In this document: positions 1-10,075 of the stretch, one piece after another | Numbering within the stretch: position 1 is the first letter of the stretch | Layout: each line of letters begins with the position of its first letter | Source of the DNA: Meconema thalassinum | Taxonomy: Eukaryota; Arthropoda; Insecta; Orthoptera; Tettigoniidae | Assembly: GCA_946902985.2 (NCBI GenBank) | Contig: OX336397.1 | Location: 184,454,813-184,518,812, forward strand | DNA length: 64,000 nt | Direction of reading: 5' to 3' | Notes under the pieces: generated by a model | The model's database searches: none | What the model was told of the DNA's origin: nothing | What the model saw: the letters and a program-made list of their open reading frames with translations, nothing else | Made by a program: the position numbers and the translations under genes

Positions 1-96
1 TGGTCATGCGACAACCCACGTTACACGGGATGAATCCCCCTTACTCATGGACCACTTATTTTGGTTGATTTATACCAAACAAATACCGACAGTAGT
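1..96 (+). repeat. Degenerate R repeat, part copy
   Basis: This is the continuation of an R copy that begins before the window; the intact version is seen at 27662-27810. It shares with the other R copies the pattern 'acacgggatgaa(t/g)cccccttt.c.catgga', followed by a T-rich stretch. SINE B follows directly. Confidence 0.5.
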
Positions 97-401
97 GGCT
101 ACGCTGGCTAAAGCGCAGCGTTAGGCCATGAGGCCAAGCTCTCTGCTGACTCGGTAGACACGTGTGTTCGAGCCCCTCCGTCGGCTGTCCTTGAAATTGT
201 TTCCGTGGTTTCCCCATTTTCAACACCACGCAAATGCTGGGACGGTACCTTCTGACAGGCCACGGCTGCTTCCTTCCACATCCTTGCCTAGTTTCATTCA
301 TCTTCATCCATTCCATCTCTCATCCTGACGCGCAGGTCGCCCACGGGCGTCGACTAGAAAGACCTGCACTCGGCCTCTCAGTAGGCCACACGAAAAAAAA
401 A
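97..401 (+). mobile_element. tRNA-derived SINE with poly(A) tail (SINE B)
   Basis: A tRNA-like head carries an A-box match (tggctaaagcgc, 105-116) and a B-box match (gttcgagcccc, 166-176) at tRNA-like spacing. The head is followed by a tRNA-unrelated body and ends in nine A residues at 393-401. The body contains 'gggacggtacct...aggccacggctgcttccttcc' (238-280), which I recall as similar to a SINE core widespread in arthropods; that is memory, not a search. No target-site duplication is obvious. It interrupts the R repeat. The small ORFs across it on both strands are not genes. Confidence 0.7.
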
Positions 402-774
402 CTATTTGGTCATCGGCACATGATTTTTTGGGAATGAATAACGATATGAATATGTATGTGGGCTCATTTTACTTGGATCGAACCCCAGTTTTCCGTGGAA
501 TGTTTCTTCTTAATTCGCCCAAAGGACCTAACTGCTTCGGAGGCACTACTTTATTTGAAAGCGACTGTACCTTACCGTTCGGCTTTTTCCCGTCTCACGT
601 ACCGATTATTTGAGGAAGTCGTGTAAGGGGTTATTTTACTCGGAATGAAGCTCCCCTTTCCTATGGATTAGTAATTTCCCCAAATTTAGCCAACGGACCT
701 AAACTAGTAGGTTATTTTTATTAGGTAATTATTTATTTGATTGAGCAGTAGCAGTAGCTATCACAAGAGGGTAC
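402..774 (+). repeat. Two diverged tandem R repeat copies
   Basis: Two similar blocks lie about 165 bp apart: 'gggctcattttacttgg' near 461 and 'ggggttattttactcgg' near 627. Each is followed by a C-rich run, a 'ttccgtgga' or 'ttcctatgga' block, and then 'cc(a)aaggacctaact'. The same order appears at 22790-23010 and across 27662-27785, so this is an old degenerate tandem or dispersed repeat. The 5' LTR starts where this ends. Confidence 0.5.
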
Positions 775-1251
775 TGTACGCGTATTGGCAGTCGAGAAAT
801 ATTCTATCTTCAGAAAGTTTTCTAAGTTAACCAATGATAATTTAAACGGAGTATGGAATAGAGCTACAAGCAGGTTTAGACACCTAGCACAGTTAGCCAA
901 GTTAATTGAGCCAACCAATCAGGTAACTTCCAGCCACTTGCATGTCAGGACAGCTCGGAAAAAGTCAAGTATTGTTTGACAGCACGAAGGTAGCCGAGTA
1001 CTTCCGATCTCGTGAGCCAGCAAGCCAAAGACACGCGAATGGAGGGTGACGGCAAGCTAGAAGTAGGGGAACACACGTCAGACGCGTGGCGATCATGGCC
1101 AATCAAAAGAGGCGTTACTAAGAAGAAAGCAATTAGCGCAATTAACATATCTTATTACCAGCGAGATATTAACACTTAATAACATCAAAAAAGTTAATTC
1201 ATAACTAAGAAGTATTTATATATCATTGCAGCTAATTAAATGCTCAAATAG
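775..1251 (+). repeat. Gypsy 5' LTR, copy 1
   Basis: It starts with TGTACGCGTATT and matches 12184-12662 up to 'gctcaaatag'. A TATA-like 'tttatatatcattg' lies near 1216-1229. The candidate primer-binding site lies 55 bases further on (1306), so the true LTR may extend to about 1303 with the 3' LTR lacking that end. Confidence 0.9.
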
Positions 1252-1981
1252 TGATTTTAGTCCCACAGTTGAGAGCCTAGTGATATGAATGGCCTCGTAA
1301 CGATTTGGGGGCATTCGAGAGTGATCCCTAAATGGTTAGCCAGTATGTTAAATTAGCAATTCCAATGTGAATAACTAGAGATTATAGTTATGGTGCAGGG
1401 TGGAATCAAGGTTGAAGGTAGATGCATTTTAGAACCTTGACCTTAGAATACATTTTTTAATAGTTACACGAGAGTATTGGAAAATCGATGGAAGACTAAA
1501 AATTTGGTAATAATAGTCAACCAACGGTTACCGAGGTTAGAATGGATTTATGAAAGAAATCTAACCTGAAATGTTAAATATGTTTTGTATAGTGAAAAGA
1601 AAAGACTAGACCGAGGTCTAACCTAAGGAAGGTTATGGCTAGATATAATTTTATTTGATTTACCGGTTGTATGACTATTTTGAGGTCATAAGTAAAGTAA
1701 AACTAATATGGTAAATTAAAATTGCTGTTTTTTTCTTGTTAGACCGTTGGCTACAAGAGATAATGAGTCATCTAGGGAAGACGGATATAAATCCGTAATT
1801 TATAAGGTCAGTTATTTGTAATTTGAGGGTAATTCGAGAAGTAAAACTTTAAAATCTCCTTATTTTATTTGTAGTGGTATAAATGGTAGTTGTTTCGGAT
1901 ATTCTCGATTGTTGTCATAGTGATTGTTCCCTATTCTCAAGAAAGAAGAAACTGCCAGGTGACCTGGAAACTATTAGGGCA
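1252..1981 (+). other. Gypsy 5' leader between LTR and gag
   Basis: This stretch has no convincing ORF. It holds the candidate primer-binding site at 1306-1325 and AT-rich leader sequence with short repeats of 'gaggtctaacct' type near 1540-1630. It is non-coding retrotransposon leader by position. Confidence 0.6.
1306..1325 (+). promoter_or_regulatory. Candidate retrotransposon primer-binding site
   Basis: 'tgggggcattcgagag' begins with TGG, as expected for a site complementary to a tRNA 3' CCA end, and resembles the TGGGGGC-type sites of some retroelements. Its distance of 55 bp from the apparent LTR end is unusual and weakens the call. Confidence 0.3.
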
Positions 1982-4089
1982 ATGTTTGCCACATTGTAAG
2001 AGACTCAGGGCAAGCTAGATAAAGACTTGGAGGCCCTACACCAAGCTACCCACCAAAATCAGAAATGTGTAGAACAAGAAATTGAGAAATATTCAGAAGA
2101 AATCAGGAGAGAGGCTAAGGCAGCTACAGATAGGTTAGCTAGGGAATGCCAGAATAGTGCAACTGAACCTCGAAGAAGGTTAGCTGAAACACAAGCGACA
2201 GAAGCTAATTCCCAAGTAACTTTAGCTAATGCTCAAACAACATTAGCCACTTTACAAACTCAACCTACAGAGACCAAAAGCACTTTAGCTACTCTAGAAA
2301 CTTGGTCTAATGCTACCCAGAATACCTTAGCTAGAACCCGAACATCCTTAGCAACTTTAGAAATTAAATCTGAGGACACTAGTAAGAAACTTACAGATTT
2401 ACAGAATGGCATAACCCTCCAATTAGGTAAGTTCCAATCTGAAAATCTAGCTATAAGCTCCAACCTGGATGAGTTGAAAACAACTGTGGCTAAGCTACAA
2501 ATACAGGTGAATCAGAAGGTTGATCTTGTAAAGGCTGATATTGAAATTGATATGAAGGGCATTGTCGATAAAAGTGTTGATAAACTTAAGAATGAATTAA
2601 TTGAAGCATCAGGTCATACTGTGAAACGTTTAGAGGATGAGTTCTCTAAGAAATTAGTTATGTCAAAACATCGTGTCAATAAAGACATTACTGAGGTAAG
2701 AGAAGATTTCTCTAGGAGAATTCAATGTCTACAGTCATAACAACTTTTTGATATAGAACCAAATTTAGATGATACGATTAAACAACATGTTAGTTCGGAG
2801 ATAGACAATAAAATCTCAAATTTAAGCAGCGAAATCGAATCAATTAGGAATCGGTTAAGCAGAGTCACAATTGGTAATTGTAACAAAATGGAGGATACGA
2901 ATAAATGTCAGACTATCGAAATTAATAACGGTAATGATGAATTGACACCAGACCGAGTAGAAGAAGGAAATTTTAGAGAAGAACGGGAAAGACAGCAAGA
3001 ACGAATCGATAGATTAGAGGACGTACTCTATAATGTAAGAAGACAGGATGTACCGCCGGTTACAAGTAATCAGTTGCGATTCTCAACGCCTAACGAGAAT
3101 CTATTAAGAGTAAATACTATATGGAGTACTCCCAATGTCATGTTAATTCGTAATATAGAAGAAACCTTGAACTTTTTCAGGGAATTATGGTATTAACCCG
3201 ATAGAATTTATAAATGACATTTCTGAATATTTTCTGGAAAATAACGTTCCAGAGGAGAGGAAATTAAGGATGGTGAGCGATATCTCACTTCAAACTTGCT
3301 TCAGTGGTACAGGGATTTCCGATGGACATTTAGGTCTTATGAGGACTTTGCCGATGCCGATTTTGGTCGTTGGACGAGCAGCAGAATTTAAGGGCAGAGG
3401 CGTATTCGCGAAAGTATGCTAGTTCACATCCCACACGTTACGCTAGCTACTTTACCACACAGTTAGCCTGTCTAAAATATTTACAGCCACCACTATCTGA
3501 CGTAGAACTGATACAAACTAAATCCCGACAGTTACCAGTGGATGTGAGAAGAAATATTATATCAACCGGAGTATCAAATCTACAGGCAAAGGATGAACTA
3601 CTTCGTAAATTGGATTATACATCAAGTACATCGAATCCAAGTTTCCGTAGTCCCAGAACGGACCATCGTGAAGTAAACACCATAATGATAGATGAAATGC
3701 AGCAGACAGAGGAAGAAATTGTCAGAAATAATCATGGAGGAGGACCTATGAGAAATGGTTATACTCCAAGACAAAGAAATGATTATCAGAACCGCAGATA
3801 ACAAAATGTTAGGCCATATGAGAGATATTCGCGTAACAATGAACAGAATTGAAGGTCTGGATACCAGTATAATAATGCATATCACCGAAGTAATTATTAC
3901 CAGAGAGGTAATAACAATAATTATAACCAGGGATATTCGCGTTATAAAAATTGTAATGACGAGAATTATAATCGCCAAAATAACCAGAGAAACCAGCATA
4001 ATCAAAATTACGATATTAATAGACGTGAAGACGATCGAGGAACAGGAGAAAATAGGCCTAGGCAAGAGACAAGAGAACAGAGGAAATAG
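1982..4089 (+). pseudogene. gag: Gypsy gag, decayed, copy 1
   Basis: This would encode the structural Gag polyprotein of the retrotransposon particle. The ATG at 1982 is the nearest in-frame start seen; TAA at 1997 and TAA at 2738 then interrupt the same frame. Residues from about 2027 to 2740 form a long Ala/Thr/Glu/Leu-rich heptad-like stretch, probably a coiled coil. The frame continues to 3196, shifts by one base near 3180, and shifts again before 3370. It then runs 3370-3801 through a capsid-like section and ends in an Asn/Tyr/Gln/Arg-rich tail (3802-4089) broken by TGA at 3850. No CCHC zinc knuckle is seen, so the basic Asn-rich tail may be the RNA-binding part. The call rests on position before protease and on the layout; the Gag sequence itself is poorly conserved. 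Confidence 0.75.
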
Positions 4090-5329
4090 TAATGAGGCCT
4101 CTGGACAAAAACAAACCGATTGTGAAACGGCAATAAATGATAGAAAATCTGCACAGACTAACGAAATCACGATAAACGAAGTATACCACACGACAGATGA
4201 TGATCTGTTATTTGAAAATGAAATTCCAGAAGGAAATAGAACAGCTGAGTTGCCTATAATAAACATTATTGTAGGAGAGAATACATTGAAAGCATTAATG
4301 AACACAGGTGCTTCGGTTTCGATCCTATCTCAAGAGTCATATTAGAAATTGAAAGATGGAGAGGAAATCATGTCCATGCCAGTTTCCAGTTTGAAGATAC
4401 GTTGAATTTTCAAAGATGAATCGGTTGAATGTAGAACCCAAGTTATGATGGAATTTACAATTAATGATCAACGCTATGAGCATATTTTTGTTGTGGTAGA
4501 GAAGATTAGTTTCGATGTGATCATAGGAATTGACTTCATTACGAAAGTAGGAGCAATAATGGACATGCGGAATAGAATAGTGAAATTCTATGATGAAATG
4601 GACATTGAAAAGTCAGAAGAACAGGACACGGAAAACCTTCCAGAAAAGGAACCAAGAGAGGTCATTTTAAATCATATCATTGGTGAAGTAGAAAAGGAAT
4701 TGAGCCACTATGGAATGAAAGTTGAAGGATTTGCCGATTATGAAGAGAAATTTCTAAATTTAATTCCAGAATATGGAGATATTTTCGACGATAAACCCGG
4801 ATTGATCCGAGGTTTTAAATACCACATAAGGCTTACTGATACTACTCCCTATCAGAGGAAACCTTCTCCAATTCCAGAAAAATATCATGCGGAGGTAGCT
4901 GATATTATTCGGAGAATGGAGAGTGATGGAATAATTAGGAAACAGGCCACTTCCTATATTAACCCTCTCACCGTGGTGAAGAAGGCAAATGGGCAATTAA
5001 GGCTATGTTTAGACAACAGAAGGATCAACGATCTCATATTAAAAGAAAATGACCGTCCGCCGAAACTTAGAGAGCTTTTAAGGCAATTCAGAGGAAAAGA
5101 ATGTTTTTCAAATTTTGATATGACATCTTCATTTTATTACATCGAATTGGCGGAAGAAAGTAAGATGTATACTGGATTTTTATTTGACCAGACTACCTGG
5201 AATGTTAACAGACTTCCATTCGGGGTCATAAATAGTGGTCCGGCGCTGATAAGAGCACTCGACAGTCAGTTGAGGCAGGACGTAAAGAAAAACGTTATGT
5301 GCTATATTGATGACATTATTGTTTCTTCG
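4090..5329 (+). pseudogene. pol: Gypsy pol, N-terminal part (protease and RT palm), copy 1
   Basis: This frame is shifted by one relative to the gag tail and overlaps it. Protease sequence ends with 'ALMNTGASVSIL' near 4288-4323; the family has DTGA here, so the catalytic Asp is Asn. TAG at 4343 and TGA at 4403 break the frame. From 4445 an open stretch holds the RT: fingers with 'NPLTVVKKANGQLRLC', block A 'FSNFDMTSSFYYIEL', 'LPFGVINSGPALIRAL', and the catalytic 'CYIDDIIVSS' at about 5299-5329. The frame then runs into the LINE tail and stops at 5393. The rest of RT resumes at 10076 after the LINE. This copy is not expected to make active enzyme. Confidence 0.93.

Positions 5330-5360
<31 letters not shown>
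5330..5360 (-). repeat. Tetranucleotide 3' tail of CR1-like LINE
   Basis: About 7.75 copies of AATC on the plus strand (GATT on the LINE strand) mark the 3' end of the LINE. Many CR1/L2-group LINEs end in short tandem repeats instead of poly(A). Read through from the Gypsy RT frame it gives an artefactual Asn-Gln-Ser-Ile run. Confidence 0.8.
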
Positions 5361-5361
<1 letters not shown>

Positions 5362-5547
5362 TTTATTGTCATTTAACAACTTATCGTTGTATTAGACTAC
5401 GTCACATTGTTAAAAATACATTTTCAATTTACAATAAAATCACAAAGTTATGTATAATATATTACAAGTATTATTACCAGCTTACTGAATTCTATAAAAT
5501 AAAATAAGAATAAAATAACACGAATACAGTAAGAAGAAGTTGATCTT

Positions 5548-8425
5548 CTATAGTCCATCTGGGTAGAGTGTAATTTTCTCTTCAAATTCGACCAAAGTGT
5601 AAATACTGCTGTTAATGAGCCATCGCTTAATGGAAGCTTTGAAAATGTTTATAGACTCCTGCTGTAGTTGTGTTGGTAGTTTGTTGAAGATTTTAATTCC
5701 ATAGTATTTGTAGTGGTCTTGGGTTTTCTTTAACCTGAAATGAGGTGTATCTAGCTGGTTTCTTATTCTTGTGGTGTGTGAATGCACATCCCTTCGATTT
5801 TTATATACACTTAGATTTTCTTTAATATACACTAAGCTATGGAATATGTATATTTATGTAAGAGTCATAATTCCAAGTTCTTGGAAGTGATTTCTGCAGG
5901 ATTCTGTACTAGGCTTGCCTTGTAGACATCTTATTGCCTTCTTCTGCCATCTGAAAACATCTTGTGCCCCTGTTGAGTTTCCCCACAATATTATACCTTA
6001 AGTTAAATGTGAATGGAAAATGCATAATATGCGAGAATCATCTGATTAGCACTAACTGATTGTTTGAGTCTTCGCAATAAAAATAAGACTCGTGCTAATT
6101 TTGTACATAATTTTTTTGTGTGAATGTCCCAGTTTAATTTAGAGTCTAAATGGATTCTCAAAAACTTAACAGAGCTGCATTCATGACTACTTGAAGCCAA
6201 TTTGACTAAGTGAAAATAGATTTCTTCTGTTTTGTTACTGTTTAGAAATAGTTTGTTTACCTTTAGCCAAGTAGTTGATTCACCTAATAATTTGTTTCTT
6301 TTCTCTTCAAGGCAAGTTAGGTCTCTATCACTTGTTATTACAGTAATGTCATCAGCATACAGTATTGACTTGGCATTTATATTGCGAACAATGTCGTTTA
6401 TATAGACCAGGATGAAAAAGGCTCCAATGACTGAACCTTGGGCTACACCTGTATTTACAATGAGCGGAGCAGATTTTTGGTTGTCTATTACAACTATTTG
6501 CCTTCTCTTGTGGAGATAGGAGGTAATTAATGATAATTCACAATCTTTGACTCCATAATAGTGAAGTTTTTGTATTAATATATTATGATCCACAGAATCG
6601 AAAGCTTTACTTAGGTCTAAGAGTGTGACAGATGTAATAAGTAGAGATTCAAATCCAGCAATCACTTCATCAACAACAGCTTCAACAGCTTGAACCGTTG
6701 ACTTACCAGTTCTGAAACCAAATTGGGTACTATTAAACAACTTGTGCTCCTCAAAGAATGCTGATAATTGTTCTTTCATACACTGTTCTATTATTTTGGA
6801 AATAATTGGGACAATTGAGATTGTCCTATAGTTACTGGGGTTCATCATATCTCCTTTTTTATGGACTGGAATTGTGATGGTGATTTTCAGACACTCTGGA
6901 AAAACTCCAGTAATAAATATCCAGTTTATTAGATAAGTTAAAGGTAATACTATGATGACTATTATTTGTTTTAGAATAAAATTCGACATTCCATAATAAT
7001 CCTCACATTTGGAATTGTTTAGTTCTGAAACTATTTTTAGAACCTTCTCATATGTTATTTGTCTCCATCTGAAGGATGGTGTGGGATTTTCATCTACCTT
7101 ATGGTTTTCCAATTTCTCCATAAACTTTGTATGATTTTCATATTCCAAACTTTTGACCATATTTTCAACAGAATTTATAAAATATTCATTTAACACATTT
7201 GGCGTTATTGGTGTAGAGTCCTTACTTTTATTTTTACCCAGTTCCTTGTTTATGATTAACCAATCAGCTTTACATTTATCCTTTGCATTATTAATGAACT
7301 CATCATTCGCTCTCTTTTTTGCTGCTTTAATTTCCCCCCGATATAATTTTTTTATGTGATTATAGTTTTCTATATCCTGTGGGTCTCCTTTCTTTGCTTT
7401 AGTGTAATACATGATCTTTAGCTTCCTAATAACATCAAGGTAAGGCGTATACCATTTGGTATTATTTTTACTTTGTTTTTGATCTGGAGTGTAAATTATT
7501 TTTTTTTCTTAATTGGGCAACATTTATTTAAGGAAGTGTGTATTATATTCATAAACTTATCAGCTGCTTCAGAAACATTGTTATAGCTCACAATTATGTT
7601 TTCCAAATTCCTGCTGGTCAACTCATGCCTCAATCTGAGAAAGTTATTGTCGCTCAACATCCTAATATACTTGACTTGCCTATTTTCTGGGAAGTGTCCT
7701 GTATCAATTTGAAATGTTAGCCAAAGGCCACTATGGTCAGACAAGAGAGGTTTTGTAACACCATAATTATAACCATTTGTTGGCACATTAGTAATAATGT
7801 TATCTAAACGAGACTTCTTTCTAGTTGGTTGGTTATTGATCAGATAAAAATCAAAAGATTTTAAAATGTTACAGAATTGTTTCTTTGCCAGTGATTCAAT
7901 TAATACATTTATGTTAATATCCCCTAAACAATATATTTTATACTTTTGGAATTTTGCTAAGTAACAAGCAAACCTTTCCCATATGTTTATGAAGGCCTGG
8001 ACATCCGAATCAGGTGTACGATATATGGAAATAATAATAAATTTAGCTCTTGTAAACTTTACCCCAGCTACTTCAAAGAGCTGTTCTATACAGAAATCAT
8101 TTAAATCCATTATTATACTGTCCATGTTTGTAGTTACTTTCTTGAATATAGCAACACCCCCGTTTGATTTATTTTTTCTACAAAAGCTAGTCATTACCTC
8201 ATACCCAGATGGAATATAAAGACTAACCTCTTCCTTCACAAGCCAATGTTCATTTACACACAAGATATCTATTGAAAGAGAATTGAGTAAGATTTCTAGT
8301 TCACCTAACTTATTTCTTATAGATTGTAAATTGATATGAAATATATTAAGCTGTTTCAAAACTTGTGAAGATAGCTCATCAGATTTGTTTTCAGTGATAT
8401 TTACATCATCAGTAAGTTCATTCAA
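5548..8425 (-). pseudogene. CR1-like ORF2: APE endonuclease and reverse transcriptase, copy 1
   Basis: ORF2 nicks target DNA and reverse-transcribes the element RNA at the nick. Reading 8425 to 7496 is the endonuclease, with 'HINLQSIRN', 'VNEHW', 'YRTPDSD', 'LGDININ' and 'LSDHSG' motifs in the expected order. After a T-rich frame break near 7500, 7412-6003 holds the RT with 'NYRTISIVPIISKIIEQ', block A 'LDLSKAFDSVDH', 'AQGSVIGAFF' and catalytic 'YADDITV'. The segment 5832-5548 is the usual C-terminal tail ('KIFNKLPTQLQ'), in a shifted frame. Lesions are few: breaks near 7500 and 5850-6003. In this copy a run of seven T near 7347 keeps 469 codons open, while copies 2 and 3 have one T fewer and a shorter frame. 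Confidence 0.88.
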
Positions 8426-8483
8426 AATACTAATTTGTCTGTAACATTATTTTCAACTCGGATCTTTGTACAAGGTTTCTGGT

Positions 8484-10042
8484 TTAAGGATCCGAGTTTC
8501 CTAGCACGTTTCCCTGCAAAGGCCAGGTAAGTGGTATAGCTTTTCTCAATTTTGAGACATCGCTAATCTCCCTCCTGATAATGCAAGCAATTTCCCTTCC
8601 TAGTGCTTCTTTCCCTTTGTGGTTAAGGTGCAAGCCACGGTGGGTGAGTGGATAGCGTGTCGGTCTACTAACCCCAAGATTGCAGGTTCGCCCCTGACCG
8701 TGGTAAGTGATTTTTGAAAGGCGGCAAAAATACGATACGCATGTCATACGATGTTGGCATGTCAAAGAACCCATTTGAATTCAGTAGGCCGAGTTCATAA
8801 TGGCAAAATTAATCTCGGGAGTTTCCGCCAGCACAAAGTTCCTCATTTCTCTACTAGAAAGCGCTATTGTGATCAAGGAGATTAGATATCTAACATCTAA
8901 CCTCCTTGACTTTCATAGTCAAGGAACTACGAAATTCGACATGCAAGCTACCCTCTGGGTGTCAAATTGCAAAGCTTGCACCAGGCACCCGAGGCCATAC
9001 GATATTATTATTATTATTAGTAAACATTTCTCTGCTAAATTTGGAAATATCAATAACTTCACAATTTTTTAAATGTTTACATAAGCTATGAATTTGAGCA
9101 TTAGTTTCACTTACAGCCATATTAACACAAGATTCCTTCATAAGATCATGTCTATAAGGTACATTAACAACAATTACTCGTGAATTATTCATTATTGAGA
9201 GCTTACCTTTTAAACTACTGACTAATTTGTTACCTTCATTAGCAGCAACATCGTTTGTCCCTGTCACAATTACTACATAATTGTCCTTTTCCATTAGAGG
9301 ATTGTAATTGGCAAGAACATCCGCAGGTTTTGCACCAGGTTTTACTGATCGACACACTTGTATACAAGGATTATTGAGATTAGTCTTGATTTCTTCTGCC
9401 AAGCCCCTACCCTGGCTGTCTGCATACAGGTTGACTGCTTGCCGTGAGGAAGTTGAAATATTAGTTTTCTTCTGTGGGCTCCTAGCACTGTGTTTGGTTT
9501 TACTATTGGATGATTCCGGTGGAAACGTGTCATTTGAAACATGTTCAAGCACTTGAAATTTATTGGAGCACTTCACTGTTGCACTTGTGTGTTTCACAAC
9601 ATACTCGTTTCGTCCCATTTGATTTGCATTAGGCCTAAAATTGCGACCTGTAACCTTTGTCCAATTCTGTATTTCTTTCTTTCTTGTCTTCTTCTAACGC
9701 TGCAATTCTTTCTTTTAAAGATTCATTTGCAGCTCTCAAGGTCATTAAGTCTTCTTGAAGTACACCTAAAATTTTAACTACGGATTCATAATTGTTTTGT
9801 TGTTGTTGTTTACTCTCCATGCTATTGCCGCTTTGTTTACATGCAACGCAGATCCACTCACTATCATGTTCGTTAAAATTGGACTTGATATTGATATTTC
9901 CACAGCGAAAATGGTACCATTCATCACAAATTGTACATAGAAAACCGTTTTTCACTACTCTATTACATTTAACACACTTTTCGTCACTGATTTTGAGATT
10001 TATCGGAGATAACTCAGACTCGGTACTAACAGCCGCCGCCAT
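8484..10042 (-). pseudogene. CR1-like ORF1: PHD finger and SGNH esterase, split by a SINE, copy 1
   Basis: The start is the ATG at 10042 (MAAAVSTESELSP). Residues about 20-70 form a PHD-type zinc finger with the order CxxC, CxxC, H, C, CxxC ('CVKCNR', 'CTICDEWYHFRC', 'CVAC'), then a short coiled coil. A frameshift lies near 9650. The next frame (9618-9020) carries an SGNH hydrolase: 'LYADSQGRG' (block I serine) and 'VIVTGTND' (block III). SINE A (8634-9019) then interrupts it, and block V follows as 'GLHLNHKGKEALG' near 8633-8595, with the stop at 8484. ORF1 proteins of CR1 elements are known to combine these domains; the esterase role is not settled. At the SINE junction the (TTA)n tail reads as a run of Asn. 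Confidence 0.82.
8634..9019 (+). mobile_element. tRNA-derived SINE with (ATT)n tail (SINE A, copy in CR1 ORF1)
   Basis: The head 'gccacggtgggtgagtgg' includes an A-box-like 'gtgggtgagtgg' and a B-box-like 'ggttcgcccct' (8684-8694). The body ends in 'gaggccatacgat' followed by a short (ATT)n tail. It is clearly the same family as 23257-23676, which has a clean target-site duplication. It lies in plus orientation, opposite to the LINE it interrupts. No target-site duplication is evident here. Confidence 0.85.
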
Positions 10043-10075
10043 GTTGGTTCCAAGAACACCTCACACATCTCAAAT

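Larger units (their letters stand above)
5330..10075 (-). mobile_element. CR1-like non-LTR retrotransposon inserted in Gypsy RT, copy 1
   Basis: The element runs antisense to Gypsy. From its 5' end (near 10075) it has ORF1 (PHD finger plus SGNH esterase), ORF2 (APE endonuclease plus RT) and a GATT-repeat tail, and looks near full length. The PHD/esterase ORF1 and the RT type place it in the CR1/L2 group; the exact clade is not certain. It sits between the RT YIDD box and the 'VNYEKCHF' block of Gypsy. A SINE interrupts its ORF1. The 5' boundary is set by where Gypsy coding sequence resumes and is good to about 20 bp. Confidence 0.85.

Noticed and set aside
785..1148. Small ORFs on both strands near 785-979 and 945-1148
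   Set aside because: They lie within the Gypsy 5' LTR and leave no trace of coding function.
3622..4305. 227-codon hydrophobic ORF on the minus strand (also at 59017-59700)
   Set aside because: It is the antisense shadow of the Asn/Arg-rich gag tail and protease; AAT and AGA-rich sense codons give Ile/Val/Ser-rich antisense. Copy 2 breaks it with a single substitution.
5330..5395. Asn-Gln-Ser-Ile repeat at the end of the RT ORF as a protein repeat
   Set aside because: It is translation of the AATC tail of the inserted LINE, and its frame changes between copies with repeat number.
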